DNA from: Filobasidium wieringae
Lineage: Eukaryota > Basidiomycota > Tremellomycetes > Filobasidiales > Filobasidiaceae
Assembly: GCA_001600055.1 (NCBI GenBank)
Contig: BCIV01000028.1
Span: 1-57,787, forward strand
DNA: 57,787 nucleotides
Reading direction: 5' to 3'
In this document: positions 45,499 through 57,429 of the stretch, piece after piece
How the letters are laid out: each line of letters begins with the position of its first letter
Position numbering within the stretch: position 1 is the stretch's first letter
The notes under the pieces: generated by a model
Told to the model about the DNA's origin: nothing
Seen by the model: the letters and a program-made list of their open reading frames with translations, nothing else
The model's database searches: none
Program-made: the position numbers and the translations under genes

Positions 45499-47352
45499 AT
45501 GATACAAAGTCGCCCATCCCAGACCTACAGCGGCTCTCACAAGGATGTCAACGTAGACGGCCCAACGGGAACCAGTACCACTGCTGTCTCTTCCAACAGC
45601 AAGAAAACAGCAAGACGATACACAGCAACGTCTCCAATCCCCTTCCCAACCGAGAAAATCCGGACTTCATCGATCGCGAACTACAAGCTCTGACTGTAGA
45701 TGATGTACGACAATAAGGAGTGACCAGTGTTGCCTTGGTGAGCTTCTCGAGCTGGCTTCATAAGAGATCGGTGCTCAATTCCTCGTTCACCAGGTTGCAG
45801 ACTGACTTGAATCTAATTCTGAATCGGTTTCGAGAATAACGACGTACAAAAGACTACATCCCATTCATCCCTACCAAAGCTCGAAACCGGAATTGCTTGC
45901 TTTACCCTCCACGCTCAACCTCGAATCCTATTCGTCCCGAACTGCGTGATTACCTCTCTCTCGGTCTTGAAGATACGGGTTGTACGGATAAAGAGGAGCC
46001 TACAATCCATGGGGGTATATATCTGTCATATGATAGTACGTCGTCAGGTGAGATAGTCATTCGTTCCTTTCCTTTTCAAGCTTACGACTGATGATACGAT
46101 ATGTGGGTACACGTGCCTAGTTATATATAGGTACAAGCGGTCAACATCGTTTGGCACGCTGTAAGTCTCCCTGTGGATCTCCTTAAATACTGCTCTGACC
46201 GATACTCAGACGGCCGGAATTGTCTGACAGGAAGACGAGTGTAGAGCGTTCCTGCCGTGCAGTCGGAAAGACTGTCATCGCTCGCTTCCTCTTCCTTCAT
46301 GATCCAATGCGGAACCACGGCAATCTGGAAGAGACAATGACAGTACCTTACGTTGAGAATGTGGAGGGTTGTATGTAAGTCTCCGTATCCCTTCTTACCA
46401 AGTCGAGCGCTGATGGAGAGAGATCATTGTGTCACCTATCTGAGAATAGACACGGATCAGATTGTTCTCTCTGCTCAGACCTCAAGGATTGCGGTCTCAA
46501 CCGAAATGGATCTGCAAAATCGTAGTGGGCCGAAGTATGCCAGATTCACACAACGATCTTGGGGAGTATCTGATTGATCTTGCATTTGCGCATTGCAGGA
46601 TCAGGACAAACCGACCGTGCTGGTGTTGACTAGACTGTGAGGAAAATATCACCCCATCGGTAGAGCCGATAGTAAAACATCAAGACGTGAGATAGGGTAC
46701 GAACGCTCCTTTGTGACGAAGCCCCTAGCTTTGGGTCCCCCGAGATGGGGCTCAATCGGATCAACATGGACGGATTCGAGTCTCGTTGTCTGCCCCTACG
46801 TGAACTTGACTGGATCGGATAACGCTCAACCTTCCATTAGTCCATGGTTTTGTGACATACATGATCGTTTGATCGAATGGACTGGTGTTGATACGGTCTT
46901 CAAGATAAACACGTTCATACCAGGTTCTACACACACTTCCTTGGTTGACGCTGCGGTCAACTTACCTCTGGTCATAGATGGGTTACTCTCTGCAAACCCC
47001 TGATATGAAGCTATCGACAATTCTGACTGACATCATCCTCCATAAGACCTTGGTTGTCGGGGGTCCCGACATTTATGCACCGTGCGCAACTAAAGGAACA
47101 GCTTCATGCTCTGGAGAGATGATTGTCTCCGCAAGGCGAGACACACGGGGTTATAGCTGGAGCGAGATTACAGGCATCACTGGAGCAGATCGGCCTTACA
47201 CAGAAACATTACCTTTCCCGGCTATGGATCCACTTGTGCTCGATCGACGCTGTTGTGCTTGCAGCAGTACCTGCAGTAACACGGACCTCAGACAACGCTC
47301 TATGGCGGACTGCAGCTTTCCGGATTGAACAACTTTCCCAGGCATCTCCATG
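45499..47352 (+). CDS. Candidate multi-exon gene of unknown function
   Basis: Several plus-strand segments read like exons: 45499-45690 (Ser/Thr-rich), about 45862-46035 (DYIPFIPTKARNRNCLLYPP; RPELRDYLSLGLEDTG), 46713-47000 (WFCDIHDRLIEWTGVDTVFK) and 47123-47352 (GARLQASLEQIGLTQKHYLS). Donors of the GTGAGA and GTAAGT type and TATATAG acceptors lie between some of them, but I could not find one frame through all. They may belong to one gene, two genes or a pseudogene. No domain is recognised. Confidence 0.3.
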
Positions 47353-48643
47353 ATCAATTGCCGATCAACAAAGCTTCCTCGCTATACCCGTCTCATTGAA
47401 AGCCAGTCCATCCCATTCTTGGTCAATTGAACACCATCCTCTTGCTTGTGGTCGTCCGTTCACTGACCTGCCTCTTGACCTATGATTACTTTGCAGATGA
47501 CCGATACCTCTTCCGTCTCTCTCGTCCTCCGGTCCTGGCCAGTACATCTCGACCTTCTTCACTGATGGCCTGCGTCTTCCTCGTTCGACCTGTTTCCCAT
47601 CTTCGGACTGCCGGACCATGACGAATAACGATCATTCAAGTCGGTCATGCTGTAGGGACTGCGAGGGCCTTGACAGGCCGCACCTACTCGGATTTTGCCC
47701 ATTCGATCCGGAGGATCGTCCCTTGCTGTTCAAAGTGCATCACGATCAGTCATCTGACAGTGACGAATTCTCCTTGCAAAGGCTAGCTCTTTGTAGTGGG
47801 ATGAGTGCTGAAGGCCACCTCAACACTTGTATCCGACTTCTCAGTTGACTAGCGGTCCTCTCGCGATGCTCAGCGTGCAGTCAGCAATTTGGTGAGGACC
47901 TGCTATGGGAAGCGGTCAAAGCGCCTTCACCTCGGTGAAGCTCGCACTCACGGATACGAAAGGTCTCTATGCTCGAGGAATCCCGCGTTGAGTCAGGTGC
48001 ATCGTTCCGATCTGATCTCGGAGGAACGCCATTTGAAAAGGGGTGGAATGGAGTAGGTCAGACTTGTTCTTAGAAAGACACTGTCCCGTCACTGCAACTG
48101 GACTGAGCGCAAGCAAGATCAGATGATCCATGGAGCCATGGACCCACCTCTCTTAGCGATTGCCTGCAACTTGTGTATGATTGCAAGACTCGCAGCGCGT
48201 CCCCTCTCGGATGCAGATATGGTCAGTATCTAGCCGGAGTGGTTGTAATTGATCAGTCCGAATGGGCAGGCATGTACACATAGTATCCCTGGTTTCAGTC
48301 CTGCCATTTGCCATCGAGTAAGGTTGAAATGAAGTCCACTCCAAGTCATGCAGGGCACCGGTCGGAACAAATGAATGGTCACAGCAGACTTTGTAGTTTG
48401 GATAAATCCGTTTTCTCAACGTTCAATATTCAGTGTCATTCCGTCAGGTCCGCCCAGTCATACTTTCGGAGCTGGGGTAAAGGTCAAGAAGACGCAACAG
48501 TTGAACGTTCGGACTTTGCTTTCGACGAAACACGACTGCATATCGTCACCTTGAGGGTTCATTACGTAAGATTGAGGTCGACTCTGGTACCAGGAGATCC
48601 TATATGCGTGGACGCATGTGAATCCTCCGGATGCAACGTCAGG
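47353..48643. other. Unassigned stretch with two open frames
   Basis: Plus-strand frames 47618-47848 (SRSCCRDCEGLDRPHLLGFC, then acidic) and 48308-48658 (ends ICVDACESSGCNVRAAQL) are Cys-containing and could be 3' exons of the candidate gene before them. There are no clear splice partners. The rest holds nothing recognisable. Confidence 0.3.
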
Positions 48644-48740
48644 GCAGCACAACTGTGACACAAGCTAGTACGACCGCAACACAAGGGTGGCACGAACGCA
48701 GCACAATGCAGCGCAAATGCGACACAAGTGTAGCACGAGC
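48644..48740. repeat. Best phased CACAA/CACGA array (9 units)
   Basis: Cores start at 48648, 48659, 48669, 48680, 48691, 48702, 48712, 48723 and 48734: spacings 11, 10, 11, 11, 11, 11, 10, 11 and 11 bp. Typical units are GCAGCACAAT and GTAGCACGAGC. It is the same motif, on the opposite strand, as the TCGTGCTG arrays. It lies at the border between the last open frames and the AT-richer right end. Confidence 0.85.
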
Positions 48741-50084
48741 CCTTCTACCACTATCTCAATCGAAACCTGAATATGGCGGCTCGCGCTGACAGATATGACA
48801 GGAGAGTCTCTCCCTCACATGACCAATGGCTTCCGTTACTCATCGCGTTCACAGCGTATGCAGTCATCCATTTACAAACCGGATGCAAATCTACCAACTA
48901 GACCTCGCTGAGATCCAGACCGCAGGTACAGTCATAGCTATTTTTATTCGAGACTGGAAGCTGTTGAATCTAACCAAACAGGGTATCAACAAAGACACTT
49001 TCTCCTTTTGAGGTACAGAGTTCACGCTTACGAAACTTAGACTTCGTTGCAAATCGTTCAAAAGCCGCCAGATACTCCCAATAGCAATACAATGCTGCAG
49101 AATGAGGCAGTGTCTGGGTCCGGAAGTCTACAGAAAGCCTGAAATCGTTTGATAGATTGTCGGATGATGCTTTTAATTGCAGCACATGTTGTGTAAAATG
49201 AACGCTAGAAGTAACTGCTGACTGTACGATTAGCAAAGTGTGAAACAGACATCACGGCTAAAGCTTTGCTGTCAACAAGCCGTGCTTGCAGCCGTAGTTC
49301 TGGTGCAAGGAATTTTGTTACCATACTGCTATATGGTCGACATGCGGCCCTCAACGGCTCGTTGACGTGACCATCTGGGTTGTAATCGAGCTGCCCTATC
49401 CCCCAGCTCCAGCGCCTCCCCAGGACAAACAAGCGTGTAAACGGGCCTTTTAATCGACCCTATTGTTCAGGGTTATTTCGGAGTCTTTGAGGGGATTGAT
49501 TCCAGCTAATCTACACTGCAAAATGTGTGTCAGTAGCGCAGGGAATATTTAGGATGAACAGTTGTAGCCATACTTTGATGCAGTACTTGAAGAGTCAGAC
49601 CCGCTACCTGCATTCATGTACCTCTATCTTTTGATCATCCATAAGTGTGAGAGAGGCACTAACAGGTTATGCGCATAAGAAGGCCAAGTTCTTGGCTTGG
49701 AAAGTATCAATGTAGTCCTTACGACATTATGACAATATGCCTCAATTATCGGATGAGAACTCAGTCACATGAGCCAGAGCCTTTGCGCGGCAGTGCTGTA
49801 TGCGTCTGTGGGTGAGTGGTACGTGCATAACTTGTTTAGATCACTTGCACAGCCGTATGTTTACTGATATCCACTCATCCTTTCTTATGGAAGGCTGTTA
49901 TAAGAGTTCCTCTGCTGTTACTCCACTTATGCACAGGATTTGCTGGTATACCTATCCTAGTGATATGGTCCAAACCTGGACTTGAGCTTTAGAATGACCA
50001 AATCGCATAATCATTGTGCTAAACATGTGTTGACTCGCTATGCAAACACAGCCTAGTACCACATGGCATCTTCCCTGTAATATG

Positions 50085-50185
50085 TATCCACCCTCTCTCT
50101 GACTGTCTCTTGCACAAGTCATCTCCATCCTTTCATACCACTTTACTTCAGTTTCCTTGTTGTGGTTCATACTTATCACTGGATC
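50085..50185 (-). repeat. Diverged dispersed repeat, copy A
   Basis: On the minus strand it reads GTGATAAGTATGAACCACAA then CAAGGAAAC. Copies B (54525), C (56470) and D (57015) share this core, by eye at roughly three quarters identity. Confidence 0.6.
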
Positions 50186-53100
50186 ACAACAAATATTTTA
50201 TGCTCTAGTGTAATTTAATACAATCGAGACGCAATACAATGAACAGGCAGCTGACAGTGATGCCCCTTGCGCAGCTGTTCTTATACCATCACCATCTTGT
50301 GTTGATGTAGGCTTCTTTGTGGTAGGCCTGCTTTTAATCTTATATCCAGTTGTGAAGATTTTCCAGTATTACTGTGGTTGAATGATCTCCACAAACAAGT
50401 CAGCAGCTCATACTTTATTTACAGCACTCTCACTATAGACAGATGTGTTGTGACAGTCTTGACATTCTGATCGCTACATCTGTGCTATGATGGAGTTCTC
50501 TAGTCACGCTGACAATACTACCTAATAGTCAAGAGGGTGAGCACTTTTAGTGACAAGCGGAACAAGATTTCTCCTCAGACCTGTGTGCTTGATATATGTA
50601 GCCTTTGCCTAGGTGAATACATTACTTAGAAAATCATCTCCTGCCAGGTTATCAGGATCAGGCAAGTCAACCTTCACTAGGTCTGTGATCATATACACTT
50701 CTATTCGCCCTGAGAACATTGATCCTATAGAAGATATCACCTGCAAAGTGCTTGTACATATGTACATGATAACTAATCAGGAAAGCAGGGTATTGCTCAA
50801 GAAGAAAACTCTGTAATCAGAACCCTAATCTGTCCAGCTATAGATATGCTCATTAGAGTTACTAAACTTGGGTAACAGACCCCACCAGGATACATTAGTA
50901 ATTAGGATCGACCAATCATCAGTCAGATACTGGTATCAAACACCGGTAATCAGCACCCCTGACATGCAATGCTCAGCAATGTTGCAGAATCATAAATGTT
51001 ATGCAGTGGAATAGGCCATAACAACCACACTGTGTAGTTGGTTGCAGCAACCACCACACCGACACAAGCACAGTCAAACACCTAACCCGAATAGTTAGCG
51101 GGTAGGTTGTTTCAGTATAACCTCAAGTGGTTCTTTGTCCAATAGGGAACAACACACCCTGTGCAAGGGTAGCTCAGTGCTTGAATTAGAAGGGGTAGGG
51201 GCACAGTGACATCTGCAGACTGTGGTCTATTGATGATATATGCAGTAGACTGAGTGACAAGAGGATTCAGCACAGAAGATGGGTTGTTCATTAAAAGGCT
51301 AAGACTGCTTAATGATATCAGTGTACACTTGAATCTGTTGTAATATCTACTTGATGTTATCAGAAGCTAACAAACATCTAGATACACATTGACGTCTGAG
51401 GTGCAATATCAGGTATGTACTACAGAAGAAGAAACTGCAGTACAGAAGGATGAGGTATAAACAATTTGTGTTGGACATGGAGCAGGACAGAAAAGGGTCA
51501 GAGTTACAGGTGTCTGACCTAGGCAAAGTGCATGTATGAGTAGTGGCATCCTAATGAACTACAAGTACCACAAAGTACCTGGGATCAAACAGGGCCTGCT
51601 GCATATCATTCCCTAGGCAATGCATCATATGAGTTTGGTAGTTGTTGCTATACAATACGCTTGCTCTTGATTACCTGGTATCACACCTTCGTATATATCC
51701 TGACTTGCGTCAACAATGTCTGTTCAGGTTCTCATGGCCATGTGCTACACCTTCTCCATATGAACAGTGTCTTACAAGAGCAGTGTGGGGACCTGTTGCT
51801 ATTGGTACAGTCTCATGGCAATACTCTAAGAACAGCCTTAATCTTTACTTGCGCTGGTCCATTGCCTTGTTGCCAAGCAGTCAATGTTTAGGTCAAGTGA
51901 TCCTGTGTTCTGCACAATTTCAAGAAGATTAACTGCTATTAAGCTACAGGCTCAAAGATCCTGACACAACCACAATGCCATAAGGGAATTCAGGCCTTAC
52001 TATTTACTGAAGTGTAGTCAGGTGTTTAGATAGACATTCAGATTTCCTCTCACATCTAACAAATCTACATATGCTTGCCCATGTCTTTCAAAATCTCCCA
52101 TGTCTTTTACTATCCCCTCCCTATAGTTTCTCATATGTCAATAATATGATCAAAGAACATGAAGGTGGTTATTCTGGGAGACAAAGGCAAGCAAGAAGCT
52201 CAACTGCAGTTAGGTCTGTGGACATGTAAGAGTCAGGCTTGAAGTAGGAACACAAGGAATTGTGCTATATAGAGACAGGCTAGTGAAACAGAAGGTAACA
52301 ATGTGATAATGCCTACCTAGTTTCTTGTAGGTATTACACAAGAGAAGTGCTTGACAATCAATAAGCAATTGTCAGAATTATATGCAGTATGACCATTCAT
52401 GTGGTGCCATGGTATCCACCAACTCAACCCAGTCCTTAGGGCAAAGGCAGATGTGTTTGAGAATTCTAATGTGTGTTGAGACTGACCACCAACTTACAAA
52501 TAAGATGAGCAAACCGCTGATTGATAGGAACACTGTGTCCAGTCTCAGAAAACCAGAAAACCCATACTTCAACAATACAACTTGTGTCATCAAGAGTCTG
52601 TATGATAGGACATTTGAGTTACAATGAGCCATAGGAAAACAAACAGTACCTAGCTGAGGAACAGGTCTGGGAGATAACTCCCCTAGCTAGGGTTACAGAG
52701 CAATAGATAATACAGTTCACGGTAGTAGACATTCATTTCCTCAGCAGGCTGACTGAAACAGAAGTTATCTAGCTGCAGTATCTCTGGAATGACTGGACAA
52801 TTGGAAGAACACTAGGTTGTAGTAGTGACAGCCAATATTTTCTAGATTCTTGCAGTTGTTTTATCTTATCCCTCTGTATATCTGACCAGTCGGTGAAGCT
52901 GCTGAAGTGGAAGTAAGCAACAAGGATAGCTGAGCCTTGTTGTGTTTCTTGCATCAAAGATGCTGGGATGTATATTTACTGAGTCTGTTGTGAGAATATG
53001 GATGAGAGGGATGTCTCTTGAAGCCTGAAGAAGTAGGAGATGAGAGTGTTCAGCTCTATTCTTCCTCTTCATAGCCTTGCATACACATCTCATGAGACAA

Positions 53101-53341
53101 TTGGGTGGGAGCAAGACACAAGCAACAACGTGCTGTAAAATGTTATGAGAGTATTTCGATTGAATCCTTTCCCTGGCCAGGTGAATTTTAGCAAGTCCAT
53201 ATTTGAATATCAAAGGTTTAATGAAGCTGAAAATCAATGAACAACTTTGGAAATGATTCCTAGGACTGTGCAGCTCTGCTGTGTTGATGCTCCAACTTTG
53301 CAAGTTGGTGCGTTGTTACAACTGGTTCATCAAGACATCGC

Positions 53342-54110
53342 TCAAGTAGAATCTCGCTCAACCAACTGAACTACCACCCCATTTTGGTCCGATCCCGTTT
53401 CAACCGGATCTCCGGGAAAGCCGACCAAATCCGCCCAAACCGCGGATTGCTTGTACAACACGAAATGCCATCTCCTATCCTGTCGAACAAGTCGATCCAC
53501 CTCAAACCAACAAAGAAGACATCCATCCATATTCAGTTGCTCTTCACAAGGTTCAACCGAATCTGTCAACAACCTACCAACTACTTCTCTATCCGGTTCG
53601 TTCTCTATTCTCGGTTCCAAAATACAAAATAGGATTCAACCAAATCCAGCAAAAACAACTTAGACGACTCGTGGTGGTATCGTTCTCTTTTTCTTTGTTC
53701 AAGGTATTGTTCGTGCTTCCGTTTAGTATATATAGTTAGGGATTGAATCGTCTATACAGAAGTCGACCGAATTGTATAGAGGATTCAAGTCCAATATTGC
53801 ATTCTATTTACACCTACTGAATTACCAATTCAAGACGTACTGTGAAGAGGTCACTACAATAGTATCTCGCTAAGTTGTTCTCATACAACCTTCGTTCTTC
53901 ACCTAAACCGATTAATATCAACGTTCGATACTAATCTCTTATATTCCAATAACTTACAGATTCGAACCGAATCCGTTAATTCGGTCGAATAACTTGTCCA
54001 CCGCTTAAAACCAACCGAGTTACACCAACTCGGTCCTTATTCCATCACCCAAATAACCTACGAGTAGTGTTTGCTATTAGACCTGTGACAGCGAGAACCT
54101 GGCGTAATTT
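53342..54110 (-). mobile_element. CpG-normal island, possible LTR-element fragment
   Basis: Within CpG-empty surroundings these 770 bp are CpG-rich (about eight CpG in 53390-53460 alone). They contain a minus-strand 92-codon frame (53342-53620) with EVDRLVRQDRRWHFVLYKQS, then AT-rich, LTR-like sequence with a TATATATA-type box near 53730. Gypsy/copia polyproteins can end in a small domain of this size, but I see no integrase or RT motif and no target duplication. The contrast in CpG suggests recent insertion or different origin. The identity as a retroelement is a guess. Confidence 0.35.
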
Positions 54111-54524
54111 GCGTCCAGTAAGTGTAGTACATATGTTTTCCACATTCATAACTCTTATAGTCCTAAACATAGACAATGAGATTCATATTGCATGTGCCTC
54201 TGGTAAAGATATCAGCATCGCATCTGTCATAGAGATGCAGAGTCTTGGGGGGGGCTGAGTCTTGCTAGAAACACAAGAACAATGATGATGGAGGGTAGAA
54301 TGCAGATTGCTAAACACCTACAGGACTTGCAGGACTATCTATTGCTGTCAACAATATCATGTTATCTCTGAGCAGCAACAGCTTTAGTATTGTATACATT
54401 CAAGCCTGCCATCACAGATATTGCCATTCATAAATGAGAGTGCTGCATCACAATATGGCATATATAGTCAAGTGGTATGGATCTATGATTATTGCAATTT
54501 GTTCATAAGGATTATAAAGCCTCT

Positions 54525-54650
54525 ACAAAATAACATACCTGTTGTAATTTAGTGATAAGTATGAATTGCAATAGGGAAGGTAAAGCAAAGTATGATGCAC
54601 AAAGAAAAGTGATCTGTATGGAAGAGAGATGGAAGAAAAGAGCACGTGCT
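54525..54650 (+). repeat. Diverged dispersed repeat, copy B
   Basis: TAACATACCTGTTGTAATTT, then GTGATAAGTATGAATTGCAA and TAGGGAAGG. It shares its first 15 bases exactly with copy D, and the GATAAGTATGAA core with copy A. Confidence 0.65.
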
Positions 54651-56469
54651 GGATCGTGTTAGAACTATGTTGTCAACAAGGTCTGGGGGAACTGCTAGCA
54701 GAGACTTGTAAGTCTAGCACTGGGTCTGTACTAGTAGATTGTATAACAGATGGAGAACCCTACTACACTAACCTCCTAACCTCCTTTGAAGTGGAGAAAA
54801 ACCTATAGTGTTGTAGGCCTCTAACAGACGAGTCCTCTATTCCTCAAACTGTACAGTAACAAAAGCCAATATGGCATGTATTGGTCCCCAGTGCTTATAT
54901 GTGAGTAGGTCTATAACAGATGAAGTGAGTCAAGAGAACCCAGGTGAGGCTATATAATGTAATAGTGATTATCTAACAATAATGTTGATCTGTACGATGG
55001 AGAGGCAAGAGGAAAGGTGAGCTGCTTGCCAGAGAGTAGGTCTCACATACCACTGAACTAAGATTTAAGACAGCAAGATTGATCTACCACCAGACAGTCT
55101 GACAGAGAGTTTCAACAGTACAAAGGAAGTAGCAGTTGTTGTCCCATTCCCTCCATGCAACAGGCATGATTGTTATGACCCAGACTAGTTGTACTAAGAG
55201 TTGACAGACAGACATGTGTTGTTAGCCAGAACTTGATCCACAGTTGCCATACACCAACATAGAATAAAGAGAATTGTTATTGTTGTGAACAAATTCTTAC
55301 ATATACTGAGCTAGTCTGTTGCCTAACCCCTCATAGATAGCTATTTTGTTTGCATTAGATGCTGCATCTCTACTCTACACTTACCTCAAGAGGTAGATGC
55401 TACATGTTGAACCATACAGAAACCCCCCATCCTTGTCTCGACTTCAACTCAGTCTTGATACAAGCCATGTGATGTTGCAACAGTTCTGCAAGCAGGAAGT
55501 TGAACAGCTCAATACTCCAACATGTCGATTATCTGCTTACTACCTCAATCTGTGACTGAACCCTGGTCCTTTCCAAATATGATTGTCATAATGTTGCGCC
55601 TGTGAAAGAGAAGTCAGCAAAACAAGGACACTCTGTACATGCTGAAATTTCCACTTGCATCATAGAAGTATTTTTCTTGCAATCCAAATGGACACTAGAT
55701 ATAGAAAATCACCTTTCTTCTTCTCGCTTGTGAATGATAACTGTTCTGACCTGACCACTAACCCTGAAAGAAGTCTCAAATGTGTGTGAGTCTACTTTCA
55801 TCTGCTCCACTAGTAGATGGGTCCTCCAATGAATATTATCTGAAGGCTTAACTCCAACAGGAGTACATCTCTGTCTTTCCATCTTCGTTTGCACCAGCTA
55901 CCATGCTTGCATACAACTATATGTGTGATCAGATCAATCACAAGCTACACTCCTGTTGTCATCAAAGTGCTTCAAAAGAGCTGCCCAACACATAGCTTTA
56001 GCATATAGTACAAAAAATGGCATCACTATTGTCTGAAGTGCTCACACATAATCAGTTGTAAATTCCTCAGTCAGGGTACCGTGTCCACTATTATTCAAGT
56101 CAGCTTTCAAGGTTTAGCTGGGGTTTCTTTTGAACTGTCTGTCATCACATGTCACAGCCATAATCAGCTTTGCTAGCAATCTTTCAACTAGCTAACCCAG
56201 CAAACGTTTTCTTTGTCAGGTATTGGCAGAGTACTTCTGGCTCATAACTATTAGATGAGTACAAGACCAGCTCAGATGCCAATACTAGATGCGCCACACT
56301 AGCTACACATGTGCCAGAAACCAACAAAGTCACTCATGCTACCTGTTCAAATCCTACCAGAGTATTGATCTGTATTGTTTCCCAATTGGAAGATTGTGTA
56401 TGAGAAATGCAGTATCACACTAAGCAACCTCATCCTGGTGCTATATCATACTCTTCCTCCTGTGCATGT

Positions 56470-56570
56470 CCCCCTCTTTGTCTCTCTCTCATGCAAGTCA
56501 TATGCATCCTTCCCTACTACTTTCCCTTTGTTTCCCTGTTGTGCTTCATACTTGTTACTAACTTGCACAG
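56470..56570 (-). repeat. Diverged dispersed repeat, copy C
   Basis: The minus strand reads GTAACAAGTATGAAGCACAA then CAGGGAAACA. It is the closest relative of copy A and is in inverted orientation to copy D about 450 bp to the right. Confidence 0.6.
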
Positions 56571-57014
56571 GTAATTTACCTTGTAATAGTAATGCTCTTA
56601 CATATCCGTCACTGAATCACAAGACTGTGTCTGTTCAACCAGAACCTTGTTGTGCATAGTGCTACTAATACAAGCACGCTACCTCTACTGATCTTTCCTC
56701 AACTCAGAGTCATCCAATTGTCTCAACTGTAATGGCAATGGTCTCATGGTGTAATTATCAAAGAACAATCCTACCAAGAAGAGGTGATATGTCTTGATCA
56801 GGTCTTATCTCAGTCATTTCATGGTGTAAGTCCGGTTGTCTTGTCTAAGCTTGATAGTGATGCTGAATGAAGGGATAGTCTTCATGTTACCAGAAGGTGA
56901 GCATATCAAAGCTTAGCATGGGTACTACAGTTGATGTCAACATGCCAAAACTGGCTAGCACTTGATAAAATAGTTATCATAATTCAGCAATAATCGTTGT
57001 GAAGCTTCACCACT

Positions 57015-57120
57015 TCAACATAACATACCTGTTGTGATATGATCATGAATGTGAGTCATGACAGGGAAACTCATGTGAAGTAGCAAGGAAGGTGAAGATG
57101 ACTTATATGGGAGATAGGCA
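57015..57120 (+). repeat. Diverged dispersed repeat, copy D
   Basis: TAACATACCTGTTGTGATAT, then ATGAATGTGAGTCATGACAG and GGAAAC. With copy C it forms an imperfect inverted pair. Confidence 0.6.
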
Positions 57121-57429
57121 GCAGGACTTCAAGTATAGTAGCTGGGTCAGATGTCACTATACTGAGGTAACATGGCATGACATTGCATATTCAATGATAG
57201 GGCTGAGTTGGCTGCAAAGAGTGAATGGCTGGAAGCGCTGAACACACAGGTATTCATGAATACATGATTATAGGATGGTATGACTGGGTATCTGATGGCA
57301 ATTTGACAGACCATGGGAGATCGAGCTGTGGCAGACAGTGATTGTGTAGTGATAAGACACAGGCTGGGACAAATGACATTCGGCGCCATCCAAGCGTAGC
57401 CTGAAACAGGCTGTTTGTCTTGAGATTGC

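Noticed and set aside
49952..50179. 75-codon minus frame
   Set aside because: It is one copy of the dispersed repeat in CpG-poor DNA; other copies are not open in the same way.
53345..53395. tRNA-like sequence on the minus strand (GGTAGTTCAGTTGGTTGAGC)
   Set aside because: Fits a tRNA D-arm/A-box, but no anticodon stem, T arm or matching acceptor follows within tRNA distance, and it lies in an open frame.
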